DNA of 64,000 nucleotides, taken from Coffea arabica (taxonomy: Eukaryota; Streptophyta; Magnoliopsida; Gentianales; Rubiaceae). The stretch is from contig NC_092323.1 in assembly GCF_036785885.1 (NCBI RefSeq), forward strand, positions 4,690,501-4,754,500, in the 5' to 3' direction. Under the pieces are notes generated by a model. The model had not been told where the DNA came from. It ran no database searches and was given only the letters and a program-made list of their open reading frames with translations. How positions within the stretch are numbered: the stretch's first letter is position 1; every line of letters begins with the position of its first letter. This document shows, in pieces, positions 37,031 to 47,983 of the stretch. A program made the position numbers and the translations under genes.

Positions 37031-39902
37031 ATGGATCAGGCTGCATTTGTCAAAAGCAACTCGGTTCAAAGGGCCCCTATGATACTTCCCATAGCAGTAA
37101 CAGTAACAGCATTAGTCATTCTCGCGATTCTCCCGATTTACTACCCTCTGAGAAGATACCCGTCTCAAGCAGTAGTGAAGATCGCCGCTTCCCCTCCATA
37201 CCATTCGGCCCAGAAACTGATAAAGGCAGTAGAAGATGAGGAAAAGTGTGACATCTTTACAGGGGAATGGATTCCAAACCCCAATGCGCCCTACTACACA
37301 AACGCTACGTGCTGGGCGATCCACGAGCATCAGAACTGCATGAAATATGGAAGGCCCGATGACGGGTTTATGAAATGGAAGTGGAAGCCAGAGGGGTGTG
37401 ATTTACCGATCTTCAACCCGTATCAGTTCTTAGACATCGTCAGAGGCAAGTCCATGGCCTTTGTGGGAGACTCCATTGGCAGAAACCACATGCAATCCTT
37501 GATATGCCTCTTGTCCAGGGTATGCATGCCCTCTTCTTTCTTTCTTCTTTTTTTTTTTTTTTAAAAAAATGAAATTCCTAAGTTTCCTTAACACATAAAC
37601 TTCTCAAGCTAAAAAACTGTACAAAATTTTTTCTTTTTTTTTCGTGGAGCAAATCCTAAATTTCTTTCCCTTTAATATTTCGGCTTAGGGCTAGAGGAGT
37701 CCTAGAGATCATGCAATTTTGTTGTATATTTCGGTCAACCAGTCAACATAACATGTCTACCTGTTTTTGATTTTGGCCCATCTAGCTAGAAAGCATAACC
37801 AACAATTAACAAGAACATCGTGTCAGAGATTTGCTGGCAAATGACCAACTTTACCTAACTTTTTTTTTTTTTTTGTCAAAACCCAACTTTACCTAACTAG
37901 CTGTGCCATAATTCGGTCTTTTTCTGCATCCGGACAGAATAAGTCGATAATTAAGTTATCGATATTCTCTGTGCATCATGGTTATTGGGATGGTTTCGCG
38001 TTCCAGATTCAGTGCAAGGAACAATTGCTAGGACCGTCTAACGTGCTAGCATTGCTAAATATTGTAGGTAGAGCTGTTAAACGAACCGAGCTGTTCGGTA
38101 GCTCGGTTCGTTTCGGCTCGTTCGTGTTCGTGAAAGGCTCGTTCGAAATTTTAAACGAACCGAGTTCGAACGAATTTTTTTGTTCGATTAATAATCGAGC
38201 GAACACGAGCATGTTCGCGAGTTTTAACGAACGTTCGCGAACATGCTAAACGAACGTTCGCGAACACAATCATGTTCGCGAGTTTTAACGAACGTTCGCG
38301 AACATAGACATAATTATCATTTAACAAATTTTAGGGTTAATTTATAGCTGGACTTTTATATTTGGAGGGCAAATTTCTTTGTTTTATTTGTTGTTTTTAT
38401 GTTAATGTTAGTTATATAGTTAATGAATAATAGAATTTAGTCACTTAGTGCTTTAATTATTTTTTAGAATGATTAATAATTTGCATGGCATATTTAAGGC
38501 ATAAAATAATTTGGATTCGAGCATTTCGAACATGTTCGCGAACGGCTCGTTTATGTTAAACGAGCCAAACTCGAACTCGAACTCGAACACGAATTTTACT
38601 TAACGAACCGAACACGAACACAGGTTTGGAGTTCGAAAATTAACGAACGAACACGAACGTTGTTCGAACTGCTTAACGAACAGAGCTCAAACATGAGATA
38701 CTCGGTTCGATTCGGTTCGTTTACAGCTCTAATTGTAGGAAGACGTCTTTACGTTATTAAGGGTGCTTTTCATGAAATTGAAATCTGAAAATTAAAAATT
38801 AAAAATTAAAAATTTAATTTATTAAATTATTAAGTACAAAATTTAATACATTTAAGTGTATGTCATTTTAAGTGATAAGTGAATAATTTATTAATTATTT
38901 TTTAGAGCAAAATTTGTTTAGAAAATTCAGTGCTACTTAATTAATTCAGATATTATATATTTCTTTTATTATCATTAGGGTTTCAACATACTAAGATCTG
39001 AATTCATTAAATTTAAGTATTAAATTGAGTTATCAAACAGAGCATAAGCACAACGGCAAGCCAACAACATCAAATTGATCCTAAAGATTTGAAATAATTT
39101 CTCATTTTAGGTGGAATTTCCAATTGACGACTCGGCCACGGATGATGACTATTTCAGGAGGTGGAAGTACCCAAGTTACAACTTCACCCTGGCAGCATTT
39201 TGGTCACCCTTCTTGGTTAGATTTCAAAAACCAGGCGCAGCTGACCTCTTCGATCTTTACCTTGATGAGTCTGACGAGAAATGGAGCACCCAGATTGAAG
39301 GATTTGATTACGTCATCCTCAACGCCGGGCAATGGTACTTCCGTCCGAGCATGTACTATGAGAAACGCCGCCTCGTGGGGTGTCGTTTTTGTCAACTAGG
39401 GAACATCATAGACCTCCCAATGACTTACGGGTATAGAAGAGCGCTGAGGACAGCATTCAGGGCAATCAATAGCTTAAAAAATTACAGGGGTATAACATTT
39501 CTCAGGACTTACGCACCTTCTCATTTTGAAAACGGGGAATGGAACAAGGGTGGAAATTGTCTGAGAAAGAGGCCGTTTTGGAGCAACGAGACTGCCCTGG
39601 AGGCCAACAATTTAGAGGTTTACTTGACTCAAATGGAGGAATTTAGGGCTGCAGAATGGGAAGGGAAGAAAAAAGGGTTGAGGTATAGGTTGCTGGATGT
39701 AACTCAAGCCATGCTTTTGAGACCCGATGGCCATCCCAGCAGATATGGACATTGGCCGCATGAAAATGTGACATTGTACAACGACTGTGTGCATTGGTGC
39801 TTGCCTGGACCTATTGATTCCTGGAGTGATTTTTTGCTCCACATGCTGAAGATGGAGGGTAGGAGATCCCACGAGGAAAAGCTTCAACCACAAACGCAGT
39901 AA
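37031..39902 (+). CDS. TBL: TBL O-acetyltransferase, gene 2
   Basis: Exons 37031-37519 and 39111-39902 give 426 residues. One N-terminal span (about 17-38) is followed by a short stem and the TBL domain from Cys73 ([10 protein letters not shown]). The acyl-enzyme site is GDS at 146-148 and the paired DCVH at 388-391. [10 protein letters not shown] and CLLSR are shared with gene 1, so these two form one subgroup distinct from the minus-strand genes (DDRQNC, CLLAS). The domain predicts a Golgi wall-polysaccharide O-acetyltransferase of the TBL19-22 type. Its 1.6-kb intron is much longer than in the minus-strand copies because of a hAT-type element and a second MITE-like repeat. Position and phase of the intron are the same in all five genes. 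Confidence 0.95.
38069..38731. mobile_element. hAT-type non-autonomous element, 663 bp, in TBL gene 2 intron
   Basis: Ends TAGAGCTGTTAAACGAAC and GTTCGTTTACAGCTCTA are inverted repeats. ATTGTAGG is duplicated on both sides (38061-38068, 38732-38739). Both subterminal zones are dense in GTTCGCGAAC and AACGAACG units, which are themselves palindromic. No coding capacity. Confidence 0.92.
38761..39044. mobile_element. Probable MITE in TBL gene 2 intron
   Basis: An AT-rich block with weakly inverted ends, TGCTTTTCATGAAATTG at the left and GAGTTATCAAACAGAGCA at the right, with TAA near both edges. The mirrored inner blocks (TTTAATTTATTAAA and TTCATTAAATTTAAG) fit a known type of plant MITE. Boundaries are uncertain. 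Confidence 0.4.
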
Positions 39903-40485
39903 AGAAAAGCTAAAATAGATTTTTTTTTTCTTCTCCTGCTATACTGCTAGTACTGTTCTTAATATATTGTGTGCTATGCCCTACTGTAGTTTCTAAAGGC
40001 TCGGTACTTTAGCTAAAATCTTGTGGAGTAAAACATGTGCAAAATGCAACCACCGGACTTTGGGTTGGTGACCACCATTAAAGCATTAAGGCTTGATGTG
40101 GTGGGAGGTCAAGGATTCAAGTCTTGTCTTTCATCAATTGCCACAATATGTAGGCAACTTCAAAAAAATCTATACGGATGTATAGTGCACCTGGTTCGAT
40201 TGTGGTTCTGTCCCTTCTGGATTACTCATGGACCTCTTTAGATCCCGAAAAAAAAACATGCAAGATGCATCCAACAATTTCACGAGTTTACTTTCGTGAC
40301 TCGAGGCAAATTATACAATGTAATAGACCTGATTTGTAATTGCTAATCAGACAAGTCGGAGTCTCGCAACTATTTCTGCATGCATGTCAATAAACAATAC
40401 CATGATGACAAAGTGAGACACATTGAAGCTTGCGAAAACAGGAAGAATCATGGGGTAGGGGAACCTCAGTTGACCGGGCGGAAAT
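39903..40485. other. Intergenic between TBL genes 2 and 3 (convergent)
   Basis: Holds the two 3' ends and a SINE at about 40052-40255. Nothing else recognised. Confidence 0.6.
40052..40255 (+). mobile_element. SINE with poly-A tail
   Basis: A roughly 200-bp tRNA-like SINE: A-box-like GGCTTGATGTGG and B-box-like GGTCAAGGATTCAAGTC, then TCATGGACCTCTTTAGATCC and ten A. Imperfect duplications of ACATGNGCAARATGCA flank it. It shares its tail motif with the SINE at 29968. Confidence 0.7.
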
Positions 40486-41928
40486 TCAAGAATTTGTCTG
40501 ATTTGTTGGTGTGCTCTTACCCATCAGGCTAGTAGCATTATATTCCGACTGCAACACTTGAAGCAAGATCTCATTCCAGGTGTCAATGGGCCCTGGTAGG
40601 CACCAATGGACGCAATCAGCATTTGTGAAGTTGGCACCAGGGCCATGTCCATAGTGGTTTGGGTGACCATCTGCCCTCTCTGCCATCATATCAGTTGGGT
40701 CTAGGATCCGAAACTTCAAGCCCCTCTTCTTCCCTTTCCCGTCTGCGGCTATCAGCTCCGCAACTTGAGTCGAGTAAAGTTTCAAGAAGTATTCCTCAAA
40801 CCTGATTTCGTCCTTTGCAATCGGCCTTGTTCTCACGCAGGTCCCACCTGTATTCCATCCTCCGTTCTCATAGTGTTGCGGAGATATTGTCCTCAGAAAT
40901 GTGGTTCCCTTAAACTTTTCCAAATTTAGCAGCGTCGTAAACGATGTCCTGAAGGCCATTTGGTACCCATAGTACATACTAAGGCCGGTGATTTTCCTTT
41001 TGTTGCAGGCGTAGCAACCTATAAGCTTACCCTTTCTGTAGTACACGAGTGGCCGGAGGAACCACTGTCCAGCTGATATGATCACATAATTGAACTTTTC
41101 AATGTGATTGGCCCAGATCTCATCAACCTCGTCCAAGTAGAGGGTTTGACTCGTGACGGGGTAGATATTGGTGTCGGCATCTTCGGATTTCACCAAGTGA
41201 ACGGACCAGAAAATGGCTAGCGTGAAATTATATTCTGCATAAAACCACTGCCTAAATCTTGGGTCTGCTGTATATGAGTTATCCACAGGATCAGCTGCCT
41301 GAGAGAACAGATAAAAACACCATTTAGTTACAATATATATGATTTTAACCATTTGAGTAAACTACCCCCACCAAAAGATTAAAAAAAAAAAAAGGAGGAG
41401 GGAAAAAGATACTACTAGTATTGATTATTTGCAACGTACACTTGCTAAGAGGCAAACCAATGACTGCATTTGATTTCTTGCGAGTGAATCACCGATAAAG
41501 GCCAGCGACTTTCCTCTTACAAGCTCCAAAAAGAGAGTTGCATTAAACGGGGGTACCTCGCATTGACTTGGCTTCCACCTCCATTTCATGAATTCGGTGT
41601 CTGGTCGTCCGAACTTGATGCAGTTTTGTCGATCATCAATCTGACATTTAGTTTCATTCGTGTAGTAAGGCCCCTCGACTTGAGGAACCCAATCTCCGGA
41701 AAACATATCACATCGGTTCACCAACCCAAATGCCCTGCTCGAAGGCAATGAACTCCTCCTGTAAACCAACTCCATATCCAGCCTCCATGGAGAAAAAGAA
41801 TAGTTGTACAAACAGAAAAAAGCGGTGCTGAGGAGAAGAAATGATAAGATCAGTAAAGACAGCCTTTTCGAGGAGACATCAGGACATGTACGCTTCCCAC
41901 TGGGAAGTGTAATGATACAGGCCTTCAT
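40486..41928 (-). CDS. TBL: TBL O-acetyltransferase, gene 3
   Basis: Exons 41928-41440 and 41298-40486 give 433 residues. A basic N-tail and one span (about 22-41) precede the TBL domain (CDMFSGDWVP from 73). GDS is at 146-148 and DCVH at 391-394, so both catalytic motifs are present. It has [14 protein letters not shown] and CLLAS, as do genes 4 and 5, which marks a minus-strand subgroup. The block MMAERADGHPNHYGH departs from the MLRPDGHPS form of its relatives. The C-terminus carries an extra 15 or so residues rich in Thr and Asn. A Golgi polysaccharide O-acetyltransferase is predicted; the substrate is not known. Confidence 0.94.
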
Positions 41929-43188
41929 TGATGTAATGTAATGTAACCGCGATGAATTAGCATTTGGGTTTTATTGCTTTATTTATATACACAACGCAAC
42001 TACACAGCTACGCAATCCTCCGCTAATGCAATAATTAGACGCTTGATCTCTTTCGTCTTTTCTTTTTGCATTTTGTTTCTAACGTATCATTTTATATGGC
42101 GGTTTCAAAGGAAAAAGATTTGTGGAATCACGGCAGAAAATTGAAAAAAAAAATTCAGTTTCAATACTATGACAGGTTCTGATAAATTTGAGGAGGATAT
42201 AGGGTTTAATGAGTAGCCTTTGTCGTGTTTAAATTCCAAAACACACGTTCAATTTTCACAAAACAATAATATCTTTGATTTATGAATGGAAAGCCACCAA
42301 AAAAAAAACCGTATCTAGTGGATTAATTCTGTAATTAAGCTAAATCCCATGATATGATAATGATCAATGGAAAAACAGTTTCAATGAAAAAGTAATCATT
42401 TCTAAATTTTGAACTGAAGGCTGACACTGACAGTGCACATTGGAGTACGAGGAAAGATATCATCAGCTGCACTGCCTTCCTTTTCTTTCTTTTTTTTGGT
42501 AGAACTCTGCCTTCCCCTTTACTCTTCGACTGGCTGCACTTCAACAGCCAGTGGCAACCCACGACCCAGGGGAGGGTCGAAGCATGGAGTAAATAAATAT
42601 TTGTTGTAAAAGTGAAAGAAAAGCAAAGGACAAAAGAATATGAAATTTATTGCTCCAAGTTAACAAAACTATGGGGGCAAAAAATTAAGAACAAGTGGGG
42701 AGGAATCAGGTTTTCTTGCAAGAAAAATCCTATATTAAGCCATAGTGGGTGATTTAAGCGAACACAAATAAACTAAAAGATGGTACACCTCATTGATTGA
42801 TTTTAGAGATTACATGTTTGTGTCTATTGTTTAGAAGTACAACAGACTTCTATTTGTGCCTTTTTGTTCTGCATTTTTTTTCCCCCATTCTGGGTGACTT
42901 CCTTCTTGTTTTATTTATATTGATGTGTTCCAAGAATCTCTAATTATTTAATCAGCCATTTTGGGATAAAATCAACGTCATGAATCTGATGATTAAACAG
43001 TCAACAGCTCTCCAAGAGGGTGGCTATTTATGCAAATATCAACAGGCAAAGAGAACTCTGGTCATTAAATACTGGGATGAAACAGATTAGCATCTTCAAA
43101 TTTTCGCATCTGGCCAACAGTTTGTGGCTTTTTGTGATGGAGATTAACAACAAATTGTCAACGTTTACGAAGAAATGGGCCCCGAGCA
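41929..43188. other. Intergenic between TBL genes 3 and 4
   Basis: Promoter of gene 3 at the left and 3' end of gene 4 at the right. AT-rich, with no mobile element that I can delimit and no further gene. Confidence 0.55.
41981..41990 (-). promoter_or_regulatory. TATA box, TBL gene 3
   Basis: GTATATAAAT on the minus strand, about 55 nt before the ATG. The short distance implies a leader of only about 25-30 nt. Confidence 0.45.
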
Positions 43189-44527
43189 CTAGGCTTTTTG
43201 GGTTTTCAACATCTGAAGCAAGGCCTCATTCCACGTATCGATCGGCCCAGGTAAGCACCAATGGACACAATCAGCAATAGTGACGTTTTCTCTGGGGCCA
43301 TGTCCGTAGTGGCTTGGGTGACCATCCGGCCTCAGCATCATGAGTCGAGTAGCGTCCAGAAGCCTGAACTTCAAGCCCCTATTCCTCCCTTCCCTTTTCG
43401 CTGCTGTCAGCTCCGCTAATTGAGTCCAATAAAACTCCAGACTGTACTCTTCCATCCTCATCTCTTGCTTGCCAATTGGCCTCGTTCTCGTACAATTCCC
43501 GCCTTTATTCCACTCTCCATTTTCATAATGCTGAGGGGAAAATGTCCTTAAAAAGGTTATCCCCTTGAAGCCTTCCAAATTCAGCAGGGTCCTAAAGGAT
43601 GTTCTGAAGACCATTTTGTACCCATAGTACCGAGTAAGGCTTGTGACATTCTCTTTGTTACAGAAATAACACCCTACAATCTTTCCCTTTTCGTAATACA
43701 GAAGTGGCCGCAGGAACCACTGTCCAGCTGATATGATTATGTACCTGAAATTCTGAATATGGGCTGCCCAAGATTCATCAACCTCATCTAAGTAGAGCTT
43801 CATAAGGCTAGTCAAGGAGTAACCCTTGGGGTCAGCTTCTTCTGATCTAACCAGATAAGTAGACCAGAAAGCTGCCACAGTGAAATTGTATTCTGCATAA
43901 AACCACCGTCTGAATCTTGTATCTTCTCCATATGATACATCCACAGGTTCAGCTACCTAGTAAAAGGATAAGAACAATAGACAATAGCAGTAAAACCTGA
44001 ATGTAATAGCGTCAGATTTGAAAAAAAGAAAAGAAACTAAGCAGTTGATAGATACATACACTGGCTAAGAGGCAGACAAGTGACTGCATTTGGTTCCTTG
44101 CCAGTGAATCACCAACAAAGGCCATGGACTTTCCTCTTACAAGCTCCAAGAATTGAGTCGCATCAAACGAGGGAAGCTCGCATTCATTAGGCTTCCACCT
44201 CCATTTCAAGAACTCTGTATCTGGTCGTCCAAACTTCATGCAATTTTGTCGATCATCAATCACGCATTTGGTTGCATTTGTGTAGTAAGGCCCTTTGGAG
44301 ACAGGAATCCAATTCCCACTAAATAAATCGCACTGCCGCACTAACCTTGTTGAGTTACCAACAAGATTTTCACTTGCAGGCGGTGAACTACGATCAACTA
44401 TTACTGGGTTCTCATACAAACAGAAAAGGGTGGTACTAACCAGAAGAAATGAGGTTAAGATCAGTAAAATCAATCCGTTAGGAGATTTGCTCTTCCCGCT
44501 GGGAACTGCAATCATGTAAGCCCTCAT
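43189..44527 (-). CDS. TBL: TBL O-acetyltransferase, gene 4
   Basis: Exons 44527-44060 and 43956-43189 give 411 residues, the shortest of the five. One span lies at about 19-38, and the TBL domain starts with [10 protein letters not shown] near 66. Catalytic GDS is at 139-141 and DCVH at 385-388. The conserved blocks [30 protein letters not shown] and [14 protein letters not shown] are intact. It is closest to genes 3 and 5 and lies head-to-tail with gene 3, so a tandem copy is likely. The intron is only about 100 bp. The retrotransposon at 45334 sits about 800 bp upstream of its start and could affect its promoter. Confidence 0.95.
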
Positions 44528-45333
44528 TAGAGTAGTTGCGGACGAAAGAGAATTCGGGGTTGCACTTGTATGTGCAGTATTCTTCTAGATATATGTGCAC
44601 TAATGTGGTATTCTTCTAGACCTTTAAACCGAAATTTCGGGAGCAATCATGCAAACGTAAAGAAAATTTTCAGATGCTCCAAGGTGTCTGTTTGCAGCAG
44701 AACAGCTAATAATTGAGCTCCAAACTGCAGGCATGGACATGGAGTACATTAAACTTGTCAGGGAAGACTTCTTGGTTCCAAAATGCCGAAGAACATGTAA
44801 GAAGCCAACTACAGAATACATGATATCTCCTTTCTTTTGTTCTTTTAGGCTTGATTTTTTTTTTTTTTTTTGGATAGAAATAAGGATAAATATATTAATT
44901 AATTCCTCCAGGCTTGATGCACATCAAGTATGTTTGCTTTATTACGTGTGTCTATGTGTGAGCACTCATCATTGGGGAATGATCAATCGGAAAACCACTA
45001 GTTCTAAAGGAACTAAATACCAGAATTCTTGGCAATCATCAACGCTTGGCATCCAAGTTACTCTACGTTCTTGGAGCTGTACCAGTTGAATCCTGCTATC
45101 AGTCCGTGGCAAGTTGTGAAACTGAGGGTCTAAGCGTGGAGCAAAGTCATTGCAGCCCAGAGACAGGAACGAGTTTTACATTTGATAGTCATCAGAGAAT
45201 ATTCAGAGTACTCGAGGAAGATTTTTCTAGTGTCTCAAGAATTGTTGAACTCAGGAAAATGTTTAGATACAAAATAGAAATAACTATCAATGAGCGAGAG
45301 AATTAGGTGAACTGGATATGTAAATTTGCTATC
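44528..45333. other. Intergenic, upstream of TBL gene 4
   Basis: Promoter region of TBL gene 4. A plus-strand open stretch at 45046-45306 has balanced codon use and reads like coding sequence (TSFTFDSHQRIFRVLEEDF), but it starts with TTG, has no recognised family and stops 27 bp before the retrotransposon's target site. It may be a fragment of an old gene. Confidence 0.4.
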
Positions 45334-47553
45334 TGAAGAAGTCATTTTTGTCCTGCTGGAGTGGATCACCCGAGCTGGAGAAGACCTCTGATCCTAGGTG
45401 GTTGACTCAGACGAGGTCACCTGCTCAAATTGTAAGAGGGACTATAGTCCCCGGTGTAACTCCGAAACTTAAGGGTCCGTTTGGATTAGCTGTTTTTGGG
45501 GTTGTTTTTCAAAAACAGCACTGTAGCATTTCGTTTTTCAAATACAAGTCCGTTTGGATTAGTTGTTTTTGGGGTTGTTTTTCAAAAACTATATGAAAAA
45601 CTTTTACTGTAGATTTTTTTGGATTATTTTTAGAGGTATTTTTAAAACATATTTTTGAGTATTTTTATAATTTTTTATTTTTATATTTATATACATTTAT
45701 GCATTTATAATACATTTATAAATACTTATAAATAAATATATTTATATAAAAATATATAAATGCATTATATTATATATAATACATAATATAAATATATTTA
45801 TAAATGTATAAATTATAAATGAATATTATATAAATGTTTATTATAATTTAAAATTTAAAATTTTTATATATTTATATTTATATACATTTATGCATTTATA
45901 ATATATTTATAAATAAATATATTTATATATTTAAATAAATATATAAATGTATTATATTATATATAATACATAATATAAATATATTTATAAATGTATAACT
46001 GTATATTATTATAAATTATAAATTATAATAAATATCATATAAATGTATAATTTATAACTTATAATTTATATATTTTTATATTTTTATACATTTATACATT
46101 TATAATACATTTATAAATATTTATAAATGAATATATTTATATATTTATATAAAAATATATAAATGTATTATATTATATATAATAGATAATTTAAATATAT
46201 TAATAAATGTATAAATGTATATTATTATAAATGTGTATAAATTATAAATGAATATTATATAAATGTATAAATTAATATATTATAAATATTTATTAATATT
46301 ATGTATAAATGTATGAATATAATTAATATAAATGTATTAATATTATGTATAAATGTATAATTAATATTATGTATATTATTATAAATGTATAAATGTATTA
46401 TATTATATATAATACATAATATAATGTATTTTATAAATATACATATATATATTATGTATAAATGTATAATATATAAAATATATATTATGTATATATTAAA
46501 TATATAATATATAATATACAATATTTATATAAATGTATAGTTACATATTTATATTATATATAATTTATATAATATATAATATTTATATAAATATATTATA
46601 AATGTATACAAATATATTTTATATAAAATAAAATATTTATAAAATGTATAAATAAATATATAAATATATAATATTACAAATATATAATATATATAATATT
46701 AATTAATATTAATATAATTTATATATAATATACATAATTGAAATATACATATTATATATATTAATATCTATTATAAAACAAAATTGCATAAATATATTTA
46801 TAAATTTATATATATATAAATAAATGTATTTATATAAAATATAATATTTATTTCAATTGATATAATATATAATATTATACATAATTGGAATAAATATATT
46901 TAAATTAATATAATATATATATCCTATATTTAATTGAAATAAACATATTAAATATGTATTTGGAGTTGTTTTTGATATATTGTTTGGATATGTGTTTTTG
47001 AAATTGTTTTTGAAATACACATTTACTGTAGCATTTGGAATGTGAAAAACAGTTTTTCAAAAACAGTCCCAAAAACAAGAATCCAAACGGACCCTAAGTC
47101 AGTTCGGGAATGAAGTAGTAATGAGTATAGAGAAGACTAGTATGCCTTTACCCGAAATTTGGCCGTCCCCCTCTCAGTAGAAGTCTTGAGTATTTATAGA
47201 GGATGGACAGGAGAGAGGGACTGCTTGCACAGGTCCCTAGAGATCTGGCAGAGTCAGCGTATCAAAGTGACTCAATGGACTCTGCAGAAAGGTGCGCCGG
47301 GACAGCTGTGTCAGTCGGCGCGTGTCAGAGCAGCTTTGCCAGAAATGTCAGAGGTATCAGAGGTGTCAGAGGTCATGTTTCACAACTCCGGTTGTCTGGT
47401 CACCATAATTGACTTCGGCTAAGTAAAGGAAAACCTTAGCCGAGGCTGTAATTAAGCCGAAGTCCTAACGCGATGGCGAACGGCCGAGGTGGTCGGAGCC
47501 TAAGAGACATAGGGCGGGACCCCAGCTCTGCCGAACTGGAAATACCCTCCTCA
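45334..47553 (-). repeat. 3' LTR (left copy), split by a Tourist-type insertion
   Basis: 595 bp of LTR once the 1,622-bp insertion and its 3-bp duplication are set aside. It matches the right LTR over the full length with about two differences. Next to it, inside the element, a G-rich run (GGGGGGCTTAG on minus) is the likely polypurine tract. Confidence 0.93.
45473..47094. mobile_element. Harbinger/Tourist-type element, 1,622 bp, nested in the 3' LTR
   Basis: Inverted ends GGGTCCGTTTGGATT and AATCCAAACGGACCC. TAA flanks both sides (45470-45472, 47095-47097), and the right LTR shows the empty site with one TAA. The left end contains a second copy of the terminal sequence about 75 bp inside (from 45549). 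Subterminal ACTGTAG motifs are present at both ends. The core from about 45,650 to 46,960 is almost pure A/T, built of ATTTATA- and ATATAAAT-like units. No transposase is encoded. Confidence 0.95.
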
Positions 47554-47829
47554 CTAAGCCCCCCAAGCCTCGGGAAGGGCGAGGTCGCGGTACCCCGAAG
47601 TGGCTACTTCCCGGGGCTGATAAGGGTGTAAGACACGGAGTGTTGGGACACGTCATTACCGTGCGGATGAGACTGAATGAGGGGTGAAAGGACGGCTGTC
47701 AGCTATAATGATGACTCCGTGGATGGACGTGAAATCAACGGTCAGATGAACAGTCCTCATTAAATGAGGAGAGAGGTTGCGTCCTTACGGATCCCAAAGG
47801 TTTTGCCCTTTCATCTCCTCCCTGTTAGC

Positions 47830-47840
47830 CTATAAATAGG
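47830..47840 (+). promoter_or_regulatory. TATA box ahead of the retrotransposon's antisense ORF
   Basis: CTATAAATAGG on the plus strand, about 145 nt before the first ATG of the antisense ORF region, followed by a CT/CA-rich leader-like stretch. It is separate from the LTR promoter. Confidence 0.45.
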
Positions 47841-47983
47841 GGTCCCTTTTTACCAATTTACTCTTCACCAGAAATCAAGAATCACCACAGAGCTCTATTT
47901 CTTCGTCTTTTCACTTCGGCACACTTTCAAACCACATCCTGAGTAAGTTCACTTCTTCTTCTTCTTCATTTCTCCCTCTAGCA

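Noticed and set aside
47159-47422. Open frame repeated identically at 56164-56427
   Set aside because: Both copies lie inside the LTRs, so the identity reflects LTR duplication, not a gene.
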